Shown: positions 24,440-37,500 of the stretch, one piece after another
Layout: each line of letters begins with the position of its first letter
Numbering within the stretch: the first letter of the stretch is position 1
Assembly (NCBI GenBank): GCA_900239685.1
Contig: OENT01000620.1
Span: forward strand, 17,828-81,827
Source of the DNA: Rotaria macrura
Lineage: Eukaryota > Rotifera > Eurotatoria > Philodinida > Philodinidae
Direction of reading: 5' to 3'
Length of the DNA stretch: 64,000 nucleotides
Position numbers and translations under genes: made by a program
The notes under the pieces: model-generated
The model's database searches: none
What the model was told of the DNA's origin: nothing
Seen by the model: the letters and a program-made list of their open reading frames with translations, nothing else

Positions 24440-27400
24440 ATGAGTAAGGAAGGACGTCGATTTTTTTGTTTGTTAAATGAGAACATTAAATAAATTTGTT
24501 TTATTCTTCTAGTCACAGGTAAACATTTGTTTGACGATGTACTAGAAGATTTCAACTTCGATGGTATGTGTGATTTCTTGAAATTTCGAAGAATAGATAT
24601 ATTTTTAGTTTATTTAGATAAAAATAAAACACGTTTAAAAAAGCAGACATCTACTGAAGACTTCGATGACGATTTCTTTGGTTCTACGATGGTAAATTAA
24701 TTATATGTTATAAGAAGGAAACTTTTATTTTTTCGAATACCGTTTTAGAATACAAAAATAGCAACAAATACTTCAACTTCGAGACGACAAAATGATTTTG
24801 GTGATGATCTTGGTTTAGATGATGATGAGCATCAACCAACTGTTTCAAATTCTTCATATAAACCAACTTTTCATGGTAGCAAAACTTATGATGCGACAAG
24901 TTATCGTAAGTTTAAGGCTATTCTTTTTGTGAGATAATAGATCCAGTGAACACAAATCGAATCTGTGCGCTCTTGCACATGTACCGAGAGTTTTAAAAAA
25001 AATGTTTTTAATTTTTTGTCAAAATAAGATAAAAAATGCAAAGTAAATAGATTGCAGTCGTTTGTGAATTTATCATAAGACTTATTATTCTATTTTAATA
25101 GTTTATTGAAGAATAACAATCTTGTATTCAATATTTTTTCAAGTATATCAACGTGTATTCTAATGTTAGACTTAACAACATGATTCGATACATTTTTTTG
25201 AGAGGTTCGCTCGAATTGAAATAAATATCCTTCTTACTATTTATTTACTCACAGAATATCATTCTTATCAAACCTATTGAGATTAAATTTAGGTAAACAT
25301 TCAAATATGGCAATGTTTCATAGAAAATTTAAAATGAAATTGTTTTCTGTTGTACGCAAGCAGTCTAAACAATGCTCTACGTTTCTAGCATAGTTCATTA
25401 TTCTTGAAAAAACATTGAAAAAATTAAAATCTTGATTCATATCTTGCTGATAAAGAATTATAATCGCTCGAGTAGCATAAATACTCAGAATTTCGAGTTG
25501 ATATTCTAACGGTATGTATACTTCAGAGTTCTACAAGTTTCTAAGACAACAGACGAGGTTTACGATAAGCTATCCGAAACATGTACTCCTTAACGATAAG
25601 TAAGCGTCATAAGCAAGAGTTTTTTGAAAAACGCATCGTTATAGACAGTCGAGATTTCGTCTTTAGATTATGAAACCTATCTACTGGAACGTGGCGCGTT
25701 TAGATTCTATCCTATCTACTGTCGAGACATATTTAGTGTCAATTAAAGTGAAACTGAAATATGTATGAGTGAGTTTCCATCCCGAGACACTCAACTAGAA
25801 ATATTTCAAACTTGCTCTAATCTCATCGATGTCTACTGAGAGCTATCATATGAAATCGAATGGTGTACTACAATTGACTTTATTTACGGTACCGATTAGA
25901 TGCAATGAAATCCAATAGTCAAAATATCATGTATTCTCATATCTCAAAAATGAAATTATATGGTTTAACATAGTGTCTTGTAAATTGATGAAAACTATAC
26001 AACATAACCAGACGAACTTATTAAGAACTAAGAAATGTAATATTTATCTTCGATAGTTTCATATTACTAGAAAGAAAGAATGAAAACTGTAGAGATACGA
26101 TCTAGATACTGTTGTTGATACTATGTACATGTATAGTAGCGTCACAAATATCATCGGAAGTCCAACGTACTGCATGAATGATCGCATAAGGTAAGAATAA
26201 AAATGAACAGTGTTCATGAAAATTTCTTTGCCACACTCTTGATTGAAAAAAAATAATCAAATATTGGAGAAAATCTTCTTTAACTTTCAATAGAATACTG
26301 TTCATAGTATTTCATGTAATTTATTTCTATTTACAATTAAATCAACGGAAGTTTTTAATTCGTATTCGTATGTTAGCTAAAATGTCTATGTAATATTTTC
26401 TTTAGATCAAGGTCAAAATAGTTTACCACGTGCCGTGAATCAACCTCGACCAGTAACATCAGGCGGCTCTCATAAGAAATTCGATGATCTGTTTGGAAGT
26501 AAATATTGTATTGTTCTGTATTCCGATTCATAAGACTTTCTAAATAGGTTCACCCCCAAAACAGCTGACTCTTGACGATACAGAAAAACCAAAACGAACA
26601 GTTAGGTAAGACATGAATTCATTGTTTAAAAGAATTAGTTCATATTTTTAATTGATAGATTTGAAGAGACCGATAATCTGCGTCCATCTACTGCTCCATC
26701 GGCATCAGCCAAACTATCAAATGGCTCGAATACAAGTTTATTATCAGCACTTCGTACCGGTCTTGAACCAGACAAAGGCTCTGATATGTTTTCTTCAATG
26801 AAAACGCAGGATACAAAAAATAAAAAGGATGATTGGCTAGGCCTCAAAGATGAATCCAGTGACGAAGATCAAGCTCCAATACAAACTAAACAAAAAGTTG
26901 AGTCTACTGTCAGTACACTAGCTAAAAAAGTATCTTTAGCACCTGTACCACTAGTATCTCCTACAGTAGTGGAACCACCAAAAAAAAATGTATTAGATGA
27001 CTTACTAGATAAAGACCGACGTGAATTAGAAGAACAGAAAACTATATCACCTAAATCTATGATGAGTAAGACAATACAAGATTTTCGATTCGATGAACGT
27101 GCGACACAAAACAAAGGTCCAGTTATATCTGGATCATCGAAAGTTGCATCATCTAGAGCGACCCAAGAAGTAAAACCATCATTTATGACGTTGTTTGATC
27201 CGAAACCTGATTCTGGTATGATCTTCTCTTTTTTTTTTAAGAAGGTTTTAGAGTTTTGTTTTTTCTTTGAACTTCAGCTGAGAATATGTTTACAGATGCA
27301 CCGAGAGATCCAATTTTTAGTAGAGAACCATCAACTTCAACAGCACCAAGAGCAAATATTTCCACTAGCAGTGTTAGTAAATAATAGTAAAAACAAAAGA

Positions 27401-30400
27401 ATTTTCTTTCTTTTTCATTATGGTATATGATTATTGTAGCATGACTTGAAAAAACTTGAATTTGAAAATAATGAACTTAAGATGACTATCGAACATATGA
27501 AACGACAACATGAACTTGAACGAAAAATGATTGAAGAAAGTTATCAACAACGACTGGAATACGTTGAAAAGTCATGTGAAAGACAAGAATCTAGGTAACG
27601 TTAATTTTCAATATTGCTAATTGTTAGATATAGTTAGAGACCTGCGGGGGCCCCCGAACTCCGACTCCGATTCCGACGGAGTTGGAATCGGAGTCAGAGT
27701 TAGTGGAATAAAATTTTTCGGAATCGGAGTCGGAGTCAATTTTATTGTCGGGGTTTATCGGAGTCCGATTAACCCCGAAAAATTATAATTGTGTGATAAA
27801 TTTTCGCTATTTCACACGACAATATCCTCATTTTTCATGTTAAGAAGAAAAAAGATAAAATACAACGCTTGGTAATATAGTGAGATTCCACTTCAGGACA
27901 AAAAAGAACAAATGAACCATTTTGACAGTATAAGATTCGAATGATCGACCAAGGAAAACAATGCTATTTTTGAAGAAATACACTCTGCGAATCATTGACG
28001 AGAACTACATGAAAATATTGCTGCATTTGAGTAGAATTGAAGTGCTTCTCTTTTTCACGAGTTTCCCAGATTCATTATTTTCATCTATCACCTTTTGAAA
28101 TTCATTTTTTCTGAAACACCTATTAGTCATTTTTTATTTTTCAGAGTACCATAAATGCAAAACTCAAAATTACTGCTTTGATTTTTCTTTGATTTTCATT
28201 AACGCATGTGTTTATCTAGTTTGATGTATTCAAAAATAAGCAATAAAATACACCAGAGGTCATCCATTTTCAATAATAATTTTTTGGAGTTTTCCGGAGT
28301 TTTTCGGAGTTGGAGTTGGAGTTGGAAAAAAATATTTTTCGGAGTCAGCGAAATGAAGTTTTTTTCGGAATCGGAGTAGTGACTAAAAAATTTTTCGGAG
28401 TCGGAGTCGGGTTTCGCAATAAAAAAATTGACTCCGCAGGTCTCTAGATATAGTGCATATCTAGTTTATCTAATTAGAAAACTTACGAAATCTATGATGA
28501 TTAGAAATATTAAACAATTTAAAACGTTTTTTGACCAACTCTTGCTTCTAAACTTCTGCTGCTTATGACAGCTTCCATTATGAGAACAAAAAGAAACTAA
28601 AACCTATCACAAGTAGAACAAGTCGTATTTATAAAACTTACTTTTTCCTCTCAACCGAGTTCGATTCTTGTCCGATGAAATCTATTGTGAAAGTAATGGG
28701 AAAAGACGTTGCTTTTCTAAGCGCTGCTGTATCCCAAACATAGAACTTTTTAATCTGAACTCAACGCGTGAAAAATACGAATTTAAATCAAAAAAATCTT
28801 TAGAAATATTAGGATGAGATTCGGTAGACAATTTAAAGAAATATTATCTGTTCACATAGAAAAATAAGCACAATACGCATACGATCTATTTTAAGACTTA
28901 AAGAAGACAACGAATATTTACGTCGTCAACTAAATGATCGTACTCAACAATTTGAAAAGGAAAAATCTTCTTTATTAATTGAAACTCAACGACGAATAGA
29001 TGACTTACAACGAGATCAAACAACAGAACTTGAAAATTTACGATCAGTACAACGGTGATGTCTATTCAATGTATCATCATCGATCAAATTTTCTTTCTTC
29101 ATTTCGTTTTAATTTGTAGACAAAATCTTGATCATTTAAGGCGAGAACACGAACAGACTATTCAACGCTTAAAACATCTTCAGCAAGAAGAAAAATCTAC
29201 AGCACTTGATGTTACGACACATACACGGTATTCAAGAAATGAAAACTATTGTTTATTATTTATTTCAAAATATTTTATCTTATATAGAGCATTTGGATCT
29301 GTTGTTGATCATATGGAACAAAATGCAAAAAATATTGATGAACTTCGACTTAAAATTGAAGCTAAACATAGTTCTGCTTTAACGGAGAAAGAAATTGAAG
29401 CACGAAGTAAAGAACAACAGCTCAAAGGTATATTCAACAGAGTGTTTCGACTAGACAGAATGTAATGAATTCGATATGTCGTTATCCTTTGTTTGTAGAA
29501 GTCATTTAAAAGAGTTCGAATGGGAGAAGTATCTATTTTTCGAACTACAAAAAAAGATAAAAGACTAAAACGAGTGATTTCATCAGGATTAATTGATAGA
29601 TAATCTACGCACTGTATGAAAACACTAGTAGAAAACGAACGAACTTTTTGTCATCGTCTTTAACGCTGTGTCGTGTTTATTTTTCACTAGCTCATGAAGA
29701 ACGTCTACAACTGCAAGCAATTGATTTCGAACGTGAACGTAAAAATTTACAAGAACTCATTTCACGATTAGAAGTGCATCTCTCCGAACAAACAAAACTT
29801 GTCGAAGAAGTATTAAAGAAGACAATTTCGATAATGGAAAGAAACTGTCAATATTCTTTTTCGTTCGTTGTTTTAAGGAACGATGGAAAGCATTACAAGC
29901 TCAAAAACGTATGGAGGCCATGCAAGATGCATTGAATGGTGAACAACGTTTATTTATGGATAAATTATCACGTGATCGTTCTGAAATTCAACGCAGTAAA
30001 GATCAACTACTTGACGATCAAAAAGTTGCATTAGCTAGTATATATGAAAGTCGTTCACAGTTAGCTGATGAACGAGCAAAAGTTGAAGCATTACAAAAAA
30101 GTTATCAAGAACAAAAGCATCGAGATATGTTACAAAATGCTACGGTAAATATAAGTATAAATATTTCCATTGAAAATTTTCTTCTTCATTATGGTTAGAT
30201 GGAAGCAGAAAACCATGCACAACAAAAACTTCTTTCAGAACAATTAGCACGTCTCGAAAAACGTGAGCAAGAAATAAATCGACGTGAAGAAGCATTCATA
30301 TTAGAAAAACGTTCATTGTCTGAATTAAAACAACATATTGATATTGAACAAGTAAATATAAAAAGTCAATATGAAGATATAAAACAAAAATTAATTGATA

Positions 30401-32590
30401 TTGAACATGCTAATGAAGTCGTTAAGAAAGAAAAAGAACGTTTATCACAACTTTATTTTGAAGTACATGCACTCGATGGAAAAAATACTGGACGACTTCA
30501 ACAATTACAAAAATCAATTACTACTTTACGGCAACAAGAAGAACAGATGCATGAAGTAATTAATCACATTTATTCATAGGAAAAGAGAAAAGACTGTGGA
30601 GCAGCTAAGTTTTTCTAGTTTGTTGTTTTGCTTTCGCAAAGAATACAATCGGTTGCATCTCATGAATTTTCATCGATCGACAAATTATTTCTACCATGCT
30701 CGACAATTTTCATTTTGCTAAAGTTTTTGAATAGAATAAGAATTCAACTTATTATGACGAATGTCGTCTCATTCACGCCTACATTCAACTTGTCAGTTTT
30801 CTATTGGATTGTAATCAGATACTATAGAACTAATAGCAAATGATGTGAACACATATAAGTTTCCTTCTTTTTCTTTGTTTGAAATCTCATTTGTTTCATC
30901 ACTGTCTGCATCAACCTTAGTGATAAATTTATACTGTTTGAAAAAAAAAGTGAGATAGAATTGAATACATTATGATTAACAAAAAGAATTCGCTCTTCTA
31001 CGTCTCCAGATTTGTGTTAATGAAAATAAGACGATTAGTTGTTCTGCATTATGACTCATAAGAGTTGATCTTATCTTGCCTGGTTGAACAGAAAATTCAG
31101 TTTTTACTTGTAGATGTTAATTTCTATTCATGTATGATACACTGTGAAGGTCAAACATAAAATCAATTGTTCCATCGTTTATACTTATTTTATTAGATAT
31201 AAGTGCTATACTTCTAAACATATTTAGAGTTGCTACGTCATTCATTTTATAGAAAAAATTCATACTAGTGGAAGATAACATTATGAGTTATCTATTCTCT
31301 ACTCGTTTATCAACAGACGAGAAAAGACAACCCTCAATGGGGAAAGACATTGTATAAAGATATTGATTGATTTTAGAGTTTAAAAAAAGTGCAACAAAAT
31401 AAATCAGGTCGTTGAATCTTATGAGACGGATTTTCTATACGCTAAGAAGTTTCGAACAACATAAATTGTGTCGAATGAAAAAAACAATAGTTTTGATATG
31501 CTGACAGTTTCATTTCGATAAAAATATATGTTTTATGAATCATACAAATCATGATAGAACTGTATGAAATAGGTTGATTGAAACGAGAAAAACATTCAGA
31601 TTCTAAATTTTCTCTATCAATATCATGACATGACCAATCGTATCTTGATATTATACTATCATGATAGAAACTTGCATGGCATACGTCGATTTCATCGCTA
31701 TGCTTACAATAAGTCTTTTACGTTAGTCTCTTACACGATGATAAATTCCATTGTCAGATGTTTTGGGACAAGTAATACTAATACGTAAGAATATTTAAAT
31801 TGGCTACAAGAGATTATTTTCATGTTGAGACATGTTTTTGCATCAAGTTTAAAGTTGATATTTACAACGAATGTTTTCTTACACACATCACGACATTCAT
31901 TGAAAATTAACTGTCGCTCTGCATTTTTTAAGACAAAAAACAAATATACGAACTGTAGTTATGAATCTAAAGTCTGTTCAAATCATATAAAACTTGTTTT
32001 TTTTTCTTGTAGATAGTAGGTAAAGGAAAAATAATTTTCAGTTTGAACATGCTCTATTCGACTACATTCTAATCTTTATAAAAACGATGATATAAGCCCA
32101 TCTTTTTTTTTCTAGCAATATTCTCGTATATCAAATGAGCGTGAAAATCTTAAACATCTTCGTTCAAGTATGCCATTAAAAAGACCAAGTCCGATCATGG
32201 ATTCAAATTTTTCAAGTAAATATTTTTATTTTCGACTGTTACATTGAAAAACAAACCTAGCTGAATTTGTTTTAGCTTTGCAATTAGCTGCGAATACATC
32301 AATTTTGCCAATCCATTCTTCTCAACAATCCATTGATGAAAGTACTATTTTAAGATCATTACGTATGACTGCTCTGCAAGTATGTTCGATTCAATAAATC
32401 ATTATCATTCAATCAAAGTTAAAACAAAACAATAACCTATTTTTCGTCTGTCTAGGATCAACTATACATTGAAGATGAAATGTCATTTCTTAACAATTTA
32501 CGTGCTGCTAATCATCCATCAACACGTAGCGCAAGTCTTTCTAATATTCATCGTCATTCGGAAACCAATTTACTTAGGACAAATCAATAG
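24440..32590 (+). CDS. FBF1: Fas-binding factor 1 homologue (centriole distal appendage)
   Basis: Eighteen exons: 24440-24443, 24513-24563, 24618-24691, 24749-24905, 26406-26498, 26548-26605, 26659-27215, 27296-27372, 27440-27594, 28896-29054, 29120-29227, 29288-29427, 29691-29809, 29878-30144, 30199-30555, 32116-32215, 32276-32379, 32456-32590. All phases close, giving 904 residues. The first 350 residues are acidic and low-complexity, with FDDxF-type repeats (FDDVLEDF, FDDDFFGS, FDDLFG) and DDWLGLKDE near residues 203-211, typical of FBF1. A long coiled coil covers about 358-800. Its HTRAFGSVVDHME and EERWKALQAQ regions match FBF1 coiled-coil landmarks. The C terminus has the SFLNNLR segment. 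FBF1 sits at transition fibres and gates ciliary entry. Human FBF1 is longer. The four-base first coding exon (ATG A) is the least certain part. Introns at 24906-26405, 27595-28895 (with a transposon) and 30556-32115 exceed 1 kb. AATAAA lies at 32957-32962. Confidence 0.9.
27635..28446. mobile_element. non-autonomous hAT-like transposon (812 bp) in an FBF1 intron
   Basis: Ends are perfect 13-bp inverted repeats, TAGAGACCTGCGG at 27635-27647 and its complement at 28434-28446. They are flanked by 8-bp direct repeats GATATAGT (27627-27634 and 28447-28454), which read as target-site duplications. An 8-bp duplication and a terminus starting TAGAG are typical of hAT transposons. Both subterminal zones hold many short copies of TCGGAGTC/GGAGTT motifs, mixed with TTTTTCGGA, about 150 bp at each end. 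The centre is plain AT-rich DNA with no open frame, so transposase must come from elsewhere. It lies wholly inside the intron between the exons ending at 27594 and starting at 28896, so it should not change the protein. Perfect ends suggest a fairly recent insertion. Confidence 0.85.
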
Positions 32591-34571
32591 TTTTCAAAGA
32601 TTTCTTTTCTTATGTATTTATAGATGGTAGACAAGAAAAGAACGAGAAAAAAAAATACCATAATATCCATGAATCAATTCTATTTGCTTCTTCGTTTTTT
32701 CTTTGTTTTTGGATTTTTCTATCCCCATTTTTTTTTATTGTAATTTTATTTTCCAAGTATCTGCTTTTTCTAAGAAGAATATTTGATAAAGTTCACTATT
32801 TGAGGGTAGACAGTGTGACTCGGATAAGAATAGAAACAAATCTAAATGATTGAACAAATCAAAAAATAACAAACATGAAAAACTTCTGTTTTATATCAAC
32901 CATATTACTCCCTCGATAACATAATCGAACGAACGCGTTTTTTTTTGTGTCATTAAAATAAAAAAAAATCATTTGATGAACATAGAACATTTATTTTATG
33001 TCTTTTCTTGTTTAGAAAGTAAGTAGACATGGCACTGTTATCTAAGACTGTTAGTTATATAATAGAGAATGGACGGAGCAGAAGCACTTTGTTTTGACTT
33101 GTTTGTCTTTTCCCGAGATGTCCTTCGTGTCATCTATTGACTTAATGATAACGCTGGGACGTCTATTAACTATTGGATCGGATTATTTTTACCCTACGTT
33201 CGTTTGTATAGGCCGAATGAAAGGAATGTAGTTATTTTCTTTTCTTACAGAAAACAATACAATAAACAATGAAATTTCAGTGCATTTTTTCTTGTTCGAA
33301 CTACTGATGAGTTAGCTGTTAGCAAACAATCATCTTTGCATATCGATACGAGAAATTCGTTCACCATATAATGAAGTGACACTTTTTTTTTTCTAACTTC
33401 AAGACAATTCGAATAATATGTATTCTTATTTAACTGGGTTCACAAACAGTTGAAGTATTTATTATTCACATACTAGACTTGTGATTACGTACGTAAAATG
33501 ATTCTTTTTTTTACGAACTGTATATTATACCAATTAGATACATAACTATTATAGAGCATAGTTTAAATTCATCTTATCATGAATAAAATTAGACAGAAAT
33601 GAGAAGAAAAAAAGAATTATTTGAAGAAAAATGATCAGTAGATGTAAAAAGAAATTTAGACCTCGAAAATCCTAGAAGAAAAGATTTGTCTCAATGACGA
33701 GAAAGAAATATTGAAATAAAATTTTCAATCATATCAACAGAGAAATAGAACAGTGTAACATGAATATATCGACTATTCTACAGTTTCAGTCAAATACATT
33801 TGTAACAGAATGAAAGAAAATAGAATGTGTCGTTTCTTTCTTATGTGATTAATGGCATGATGTCAGAAAACGTTTGATTTATTTATTCATGCACCTATGG
33901 TATGTATGATTTGCCATGAAGAGTGTAACATGGCTCCTTAAGATTGACGTAAAGACTAAGCCATATACTTTATTTGAATTATTCATAGTTTTTTATGTGA
34001 TTGAGATTCGGTTTCTATTCATATTTGATGAAATGTTACTCATCGTAGAAAACTGGAGTTGAAAATAATTTCTATAAGATATGAACTTCAACTTGATTTT
34101 TTTTTTCATTCTCTAGTCATCGCATGATTTGAATTCTCTGTATAAGTAATTGTAAAAAATGTTTGCAGGCATCTATCCTCAGAAGAAAATATACTTGAAA
34201 TTCGTCAGCAATGTCAAATGTGTAGAACGAATTCACACGTGTGATTTGCTTCCGATTTCTATAAGTTTAACATGACGAAAGAAGAAAAGAAAAATCTAAC
34301 GAACACGAGTTACGATGCAGATAAGAAAAGAAAGGTTATTAAGACAGAACAAGAAGAGTATGATAAAAAACTCCGACCCATTGTGTAGTACGAACATATG
34401 ATGGGTTACTTGTCTTCATTTCGTTTCATTCATCAGTATACTCAAGGATCAATAATACATGTCAGGTATAATTTAAAAACATAGATGAGCATCAATTTTT
34501 ATCGTTGAATTTGTATTAATCAATGAACATCAAATATTGCTTTTTCTTATTCTAGGCATTCATAATTGTCA
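32591..34571. other. FBF1 3' region and upstream region of the Patched-like gene
   Basis: Candidate poly(A) signals at 32957-32962 and near 33259. No coding candidate between. An acceptor-like TATTCTAG ends at 34555, about 16 nt before the next start codon, so part of this stretch may be a leader intron or a trans-splice outron. Confidence 0.5.
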
Positions 34572-37500
34572 ATGTCTACAAACATCGATGAACCTCCCAA
34601 TAATCAAGCAATTTCGCAAAAGTGAGTGTTAAACAAGTTAAACAGGAATCTAAATCAAACTTATAAACGCATCGTTTTGAAGTGTATAATGCAACAAAAC
34701 ATTCATAAAACCATTTTGTTTTTCACAACATTACATAATATAATTCTATTTCACATATATATTAAAATTTTTCTATGTAGACTACTTATTCATTTGACTA
34801 TCACCGATTAAAATATTATTAGTTCCTTTTTTTTTTATAAAACGAATATTAGAACAATTGTTCGATGAGCTTTTCAAGTAAATTGCTTTGAAAAAACAAA
34901 ATTTCTCCCTATTTTCGATAGATTCAAATTTTTCAATTGGCTTTTATTAGAAAAAATTATATTATGATAAGTTTTATTCAATTTTTAATATTACAACCTG
35001 TCGTTTTAATTCATTCTTTAATCACAGTTACTCGTGTGATAATTTTATTTACAGGTGAAATTTTTTGTCGATAACATACATATACAGATAAATGTAATAC
35101 CTAATTTCTTGATACTGTGCGATTAGAAAAGTCTATTGATTCAATTTCGTTATTTAATATCACCGAAATAATTAATCATACTCTATATAGTATAATATCC
35201 TATTTTTTGTGTCCATGAAGGATGGCATTTAACTAAAGTAACATAAAAACATATTTTATTTCAAGAATACAGAACAATATTTCACTGATCACCAATACTT
35301 ATATTTTTTCTGTAATCAATTGAATGTTTCAAGTGCCTCATAGACATAGAGCATAGTTCTCTTCAAAACATGATATTCTCATGTAATATCATAATTTACT
35401 TTTCAATTAGTTAATATCTTTTCTTGAATATTTCTCCATTTACCGGAGAAATAACACAGATATGATTGGAATATTAAAAATGGTCAAATTTTTACACATA
35501 TTCTAGTATTGATAGACAAATTCTGTATTTTTTTCGAAGTCAAATGAAAAACTAATCAAATTAACATTATCTATAAAATTGGATATCTTGCCATTAACTC
35601 TCAAGTACTTGATAAATCGTGAAAATACTCATCTAAAAATTCGTTCTTCGTATCTGTTTATGAAAGGTTCCATCTTTGATCCAAATCTTAGCAACCTAGG
35701 TATCAGCAAACAAATTGCTAGAGGACACGCTAGATCTCTATCACGACATATCAATACATCCATTGTCATCCTAAGAAAAACCTTTAGCTTGACATATGAA
35801 ACTTTTCTGTAAATGAGGAATATAAAAATGGATCACAGTTAGGTATAATTTCAATTGCATAAATCTTTACAAAAGAAAGAAGAATCTTGTGGGTCTACTT
35901 TTTTATTGGTTATTTGACGGTATGTTTCAGTTATGTATTCGAATCATTTTATGTAACTCTCTCAGAATCGTTGTTATTTTACATGATATTTTTGATTAAA
36001 TAAATAGCATAGAATCTGTTAACACGGTTTTGTTGTGTTTTCAAGCGAGTAAAATGAAGAAACGAATAGAAGAGTCCTCTCTATAATTGTGAAGTGTGGA
36101 TTTTACATAGTACTTCGTTGTCTTCGCCTACACTTTCATTCTCATATCACAGCTATACCGTATTTGACTTTCTTGTGATAATATTTTTATCACACGGAAG
36201 TTGCATTTATCTATTCGTAGATTAATGTATTATGTTTGATCTACAATTTAATACATACACTTTCTTATATTTTTATCTCTAGGCGAAATTTCTTCGAATA
36301 TTTATTCATTAAATTTAATGGATTCTATGAAAAAACATTTTCAACTATCGGTTCACATATCGGCAGTAGACCTTGGCTATTTATTTGCATTCCATTTCTC
36401 TTAACTTTTCTTTGTTCATTGGGCTTTTTACGTATGCATACGAATAAAAATGCTGATGATCTATTCATTCCAACGAATAGTAAAAGTATGCGTGATCGAA
36501 CTTTAGTTGCTAATCTATTACCGATGAATTATGATGAATATTATCTTCATCAAGACTATGATTTTGGCATCTATGGTGATGTTATATTTGTAGCACATGA
36601 TTTTGGAAATATAGGAAGGTTGGTTGTGCGTAAAGAACTTAGACGTATTTATAATCTTATACAGAAAATCAATGTTACATATAATAATCAAACATACTTT
36701 TATAAAGATTTATGTGCGAAACGTATTGGTCAATGTGTTACCGAAGGAGATATGTTTTTTCGGAATTCATTTTGGAAACGTTTACATGATAAACAATTAA
36801 ATAAATATATTATGAATAATCTTTATACTGATGATGATGGTGTACCAAATTTACTAACATTTATATTTGGAAAAAGTTTAGTACTTAGTCTAGATAAAGG
36901 TACATTATATGGTAAAAGTCTTAAATTACGTTTTAATTTACGACCAACATTGTTAGTAAAAGATAAACATGAAAATATTGAAATTATAAGTCGTATGTGG
37001 GAAAAAGCATTTATACAATTTTTTCAACATTTCAAATCCATTATGGTTCGTGCTATCTATTCGGTATCAACATCAATTGATCAAGAACTTGAAAATAATA
37101 TCATGTTAGGTAAGAAGAAAATTTCTAGAGTAATCAATTCGAGTTGTTTCATTGTTTGTTTAAACCCTATAGATACGCACTTAGTAGTTTTGACATTTGT
37201 TGTGATGATCGTTGTTACCACTATTTGTTTATCAGTACGTGGACAATGGAGACAATCACCAGCATATTTATCTGCTGTTGGTGTTCTAGCAACGATGTTA
37301 GGTTTAGCATCTGGCTTTGGATTTTGTTTACTTCTTGGTAAACCGATGTGTTCATTGGTATTTGCTACGCCATTTCTTGTCATTGGTAATAGAGCTTGTA
37401 CTTGTTTTTGTGATAGACTATTGCTATTTTATATGATTAGGTGTCGGTACGGATGACATGTTTTTAATTTATTCGGCTTATCATCGAACAAAAAGATCTG

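Noticed and set aside
27625..28454. Alternative reading of the FBF1 intron element as a TA-duplicating (mariner-type) or 10-bp-duplicating insertion
   Set aside because: The parse with 13-bp perfect inverted ends and abutting 8-bp duplications explains all bases at both ends and fits hAT termini better.
30556..30843. Extension of FBF1 through the in-frame stop after MHEVINHIYS
   Set aside because: Splicing after MHE to the exon at 32116 keeps phase and restores the FBF1-like C terminus, so the read-through end is intronic.
35579..35812. 77-codon plus-strand frame
   Set aside because: Lies in the long first intron of the Patched-like gene, with no motif and no phase match to its exons.
37081..37383. 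100-codon minus-strand frame
   Set aside because: Antisense to the transmembrane exon of the Patched-like gene.
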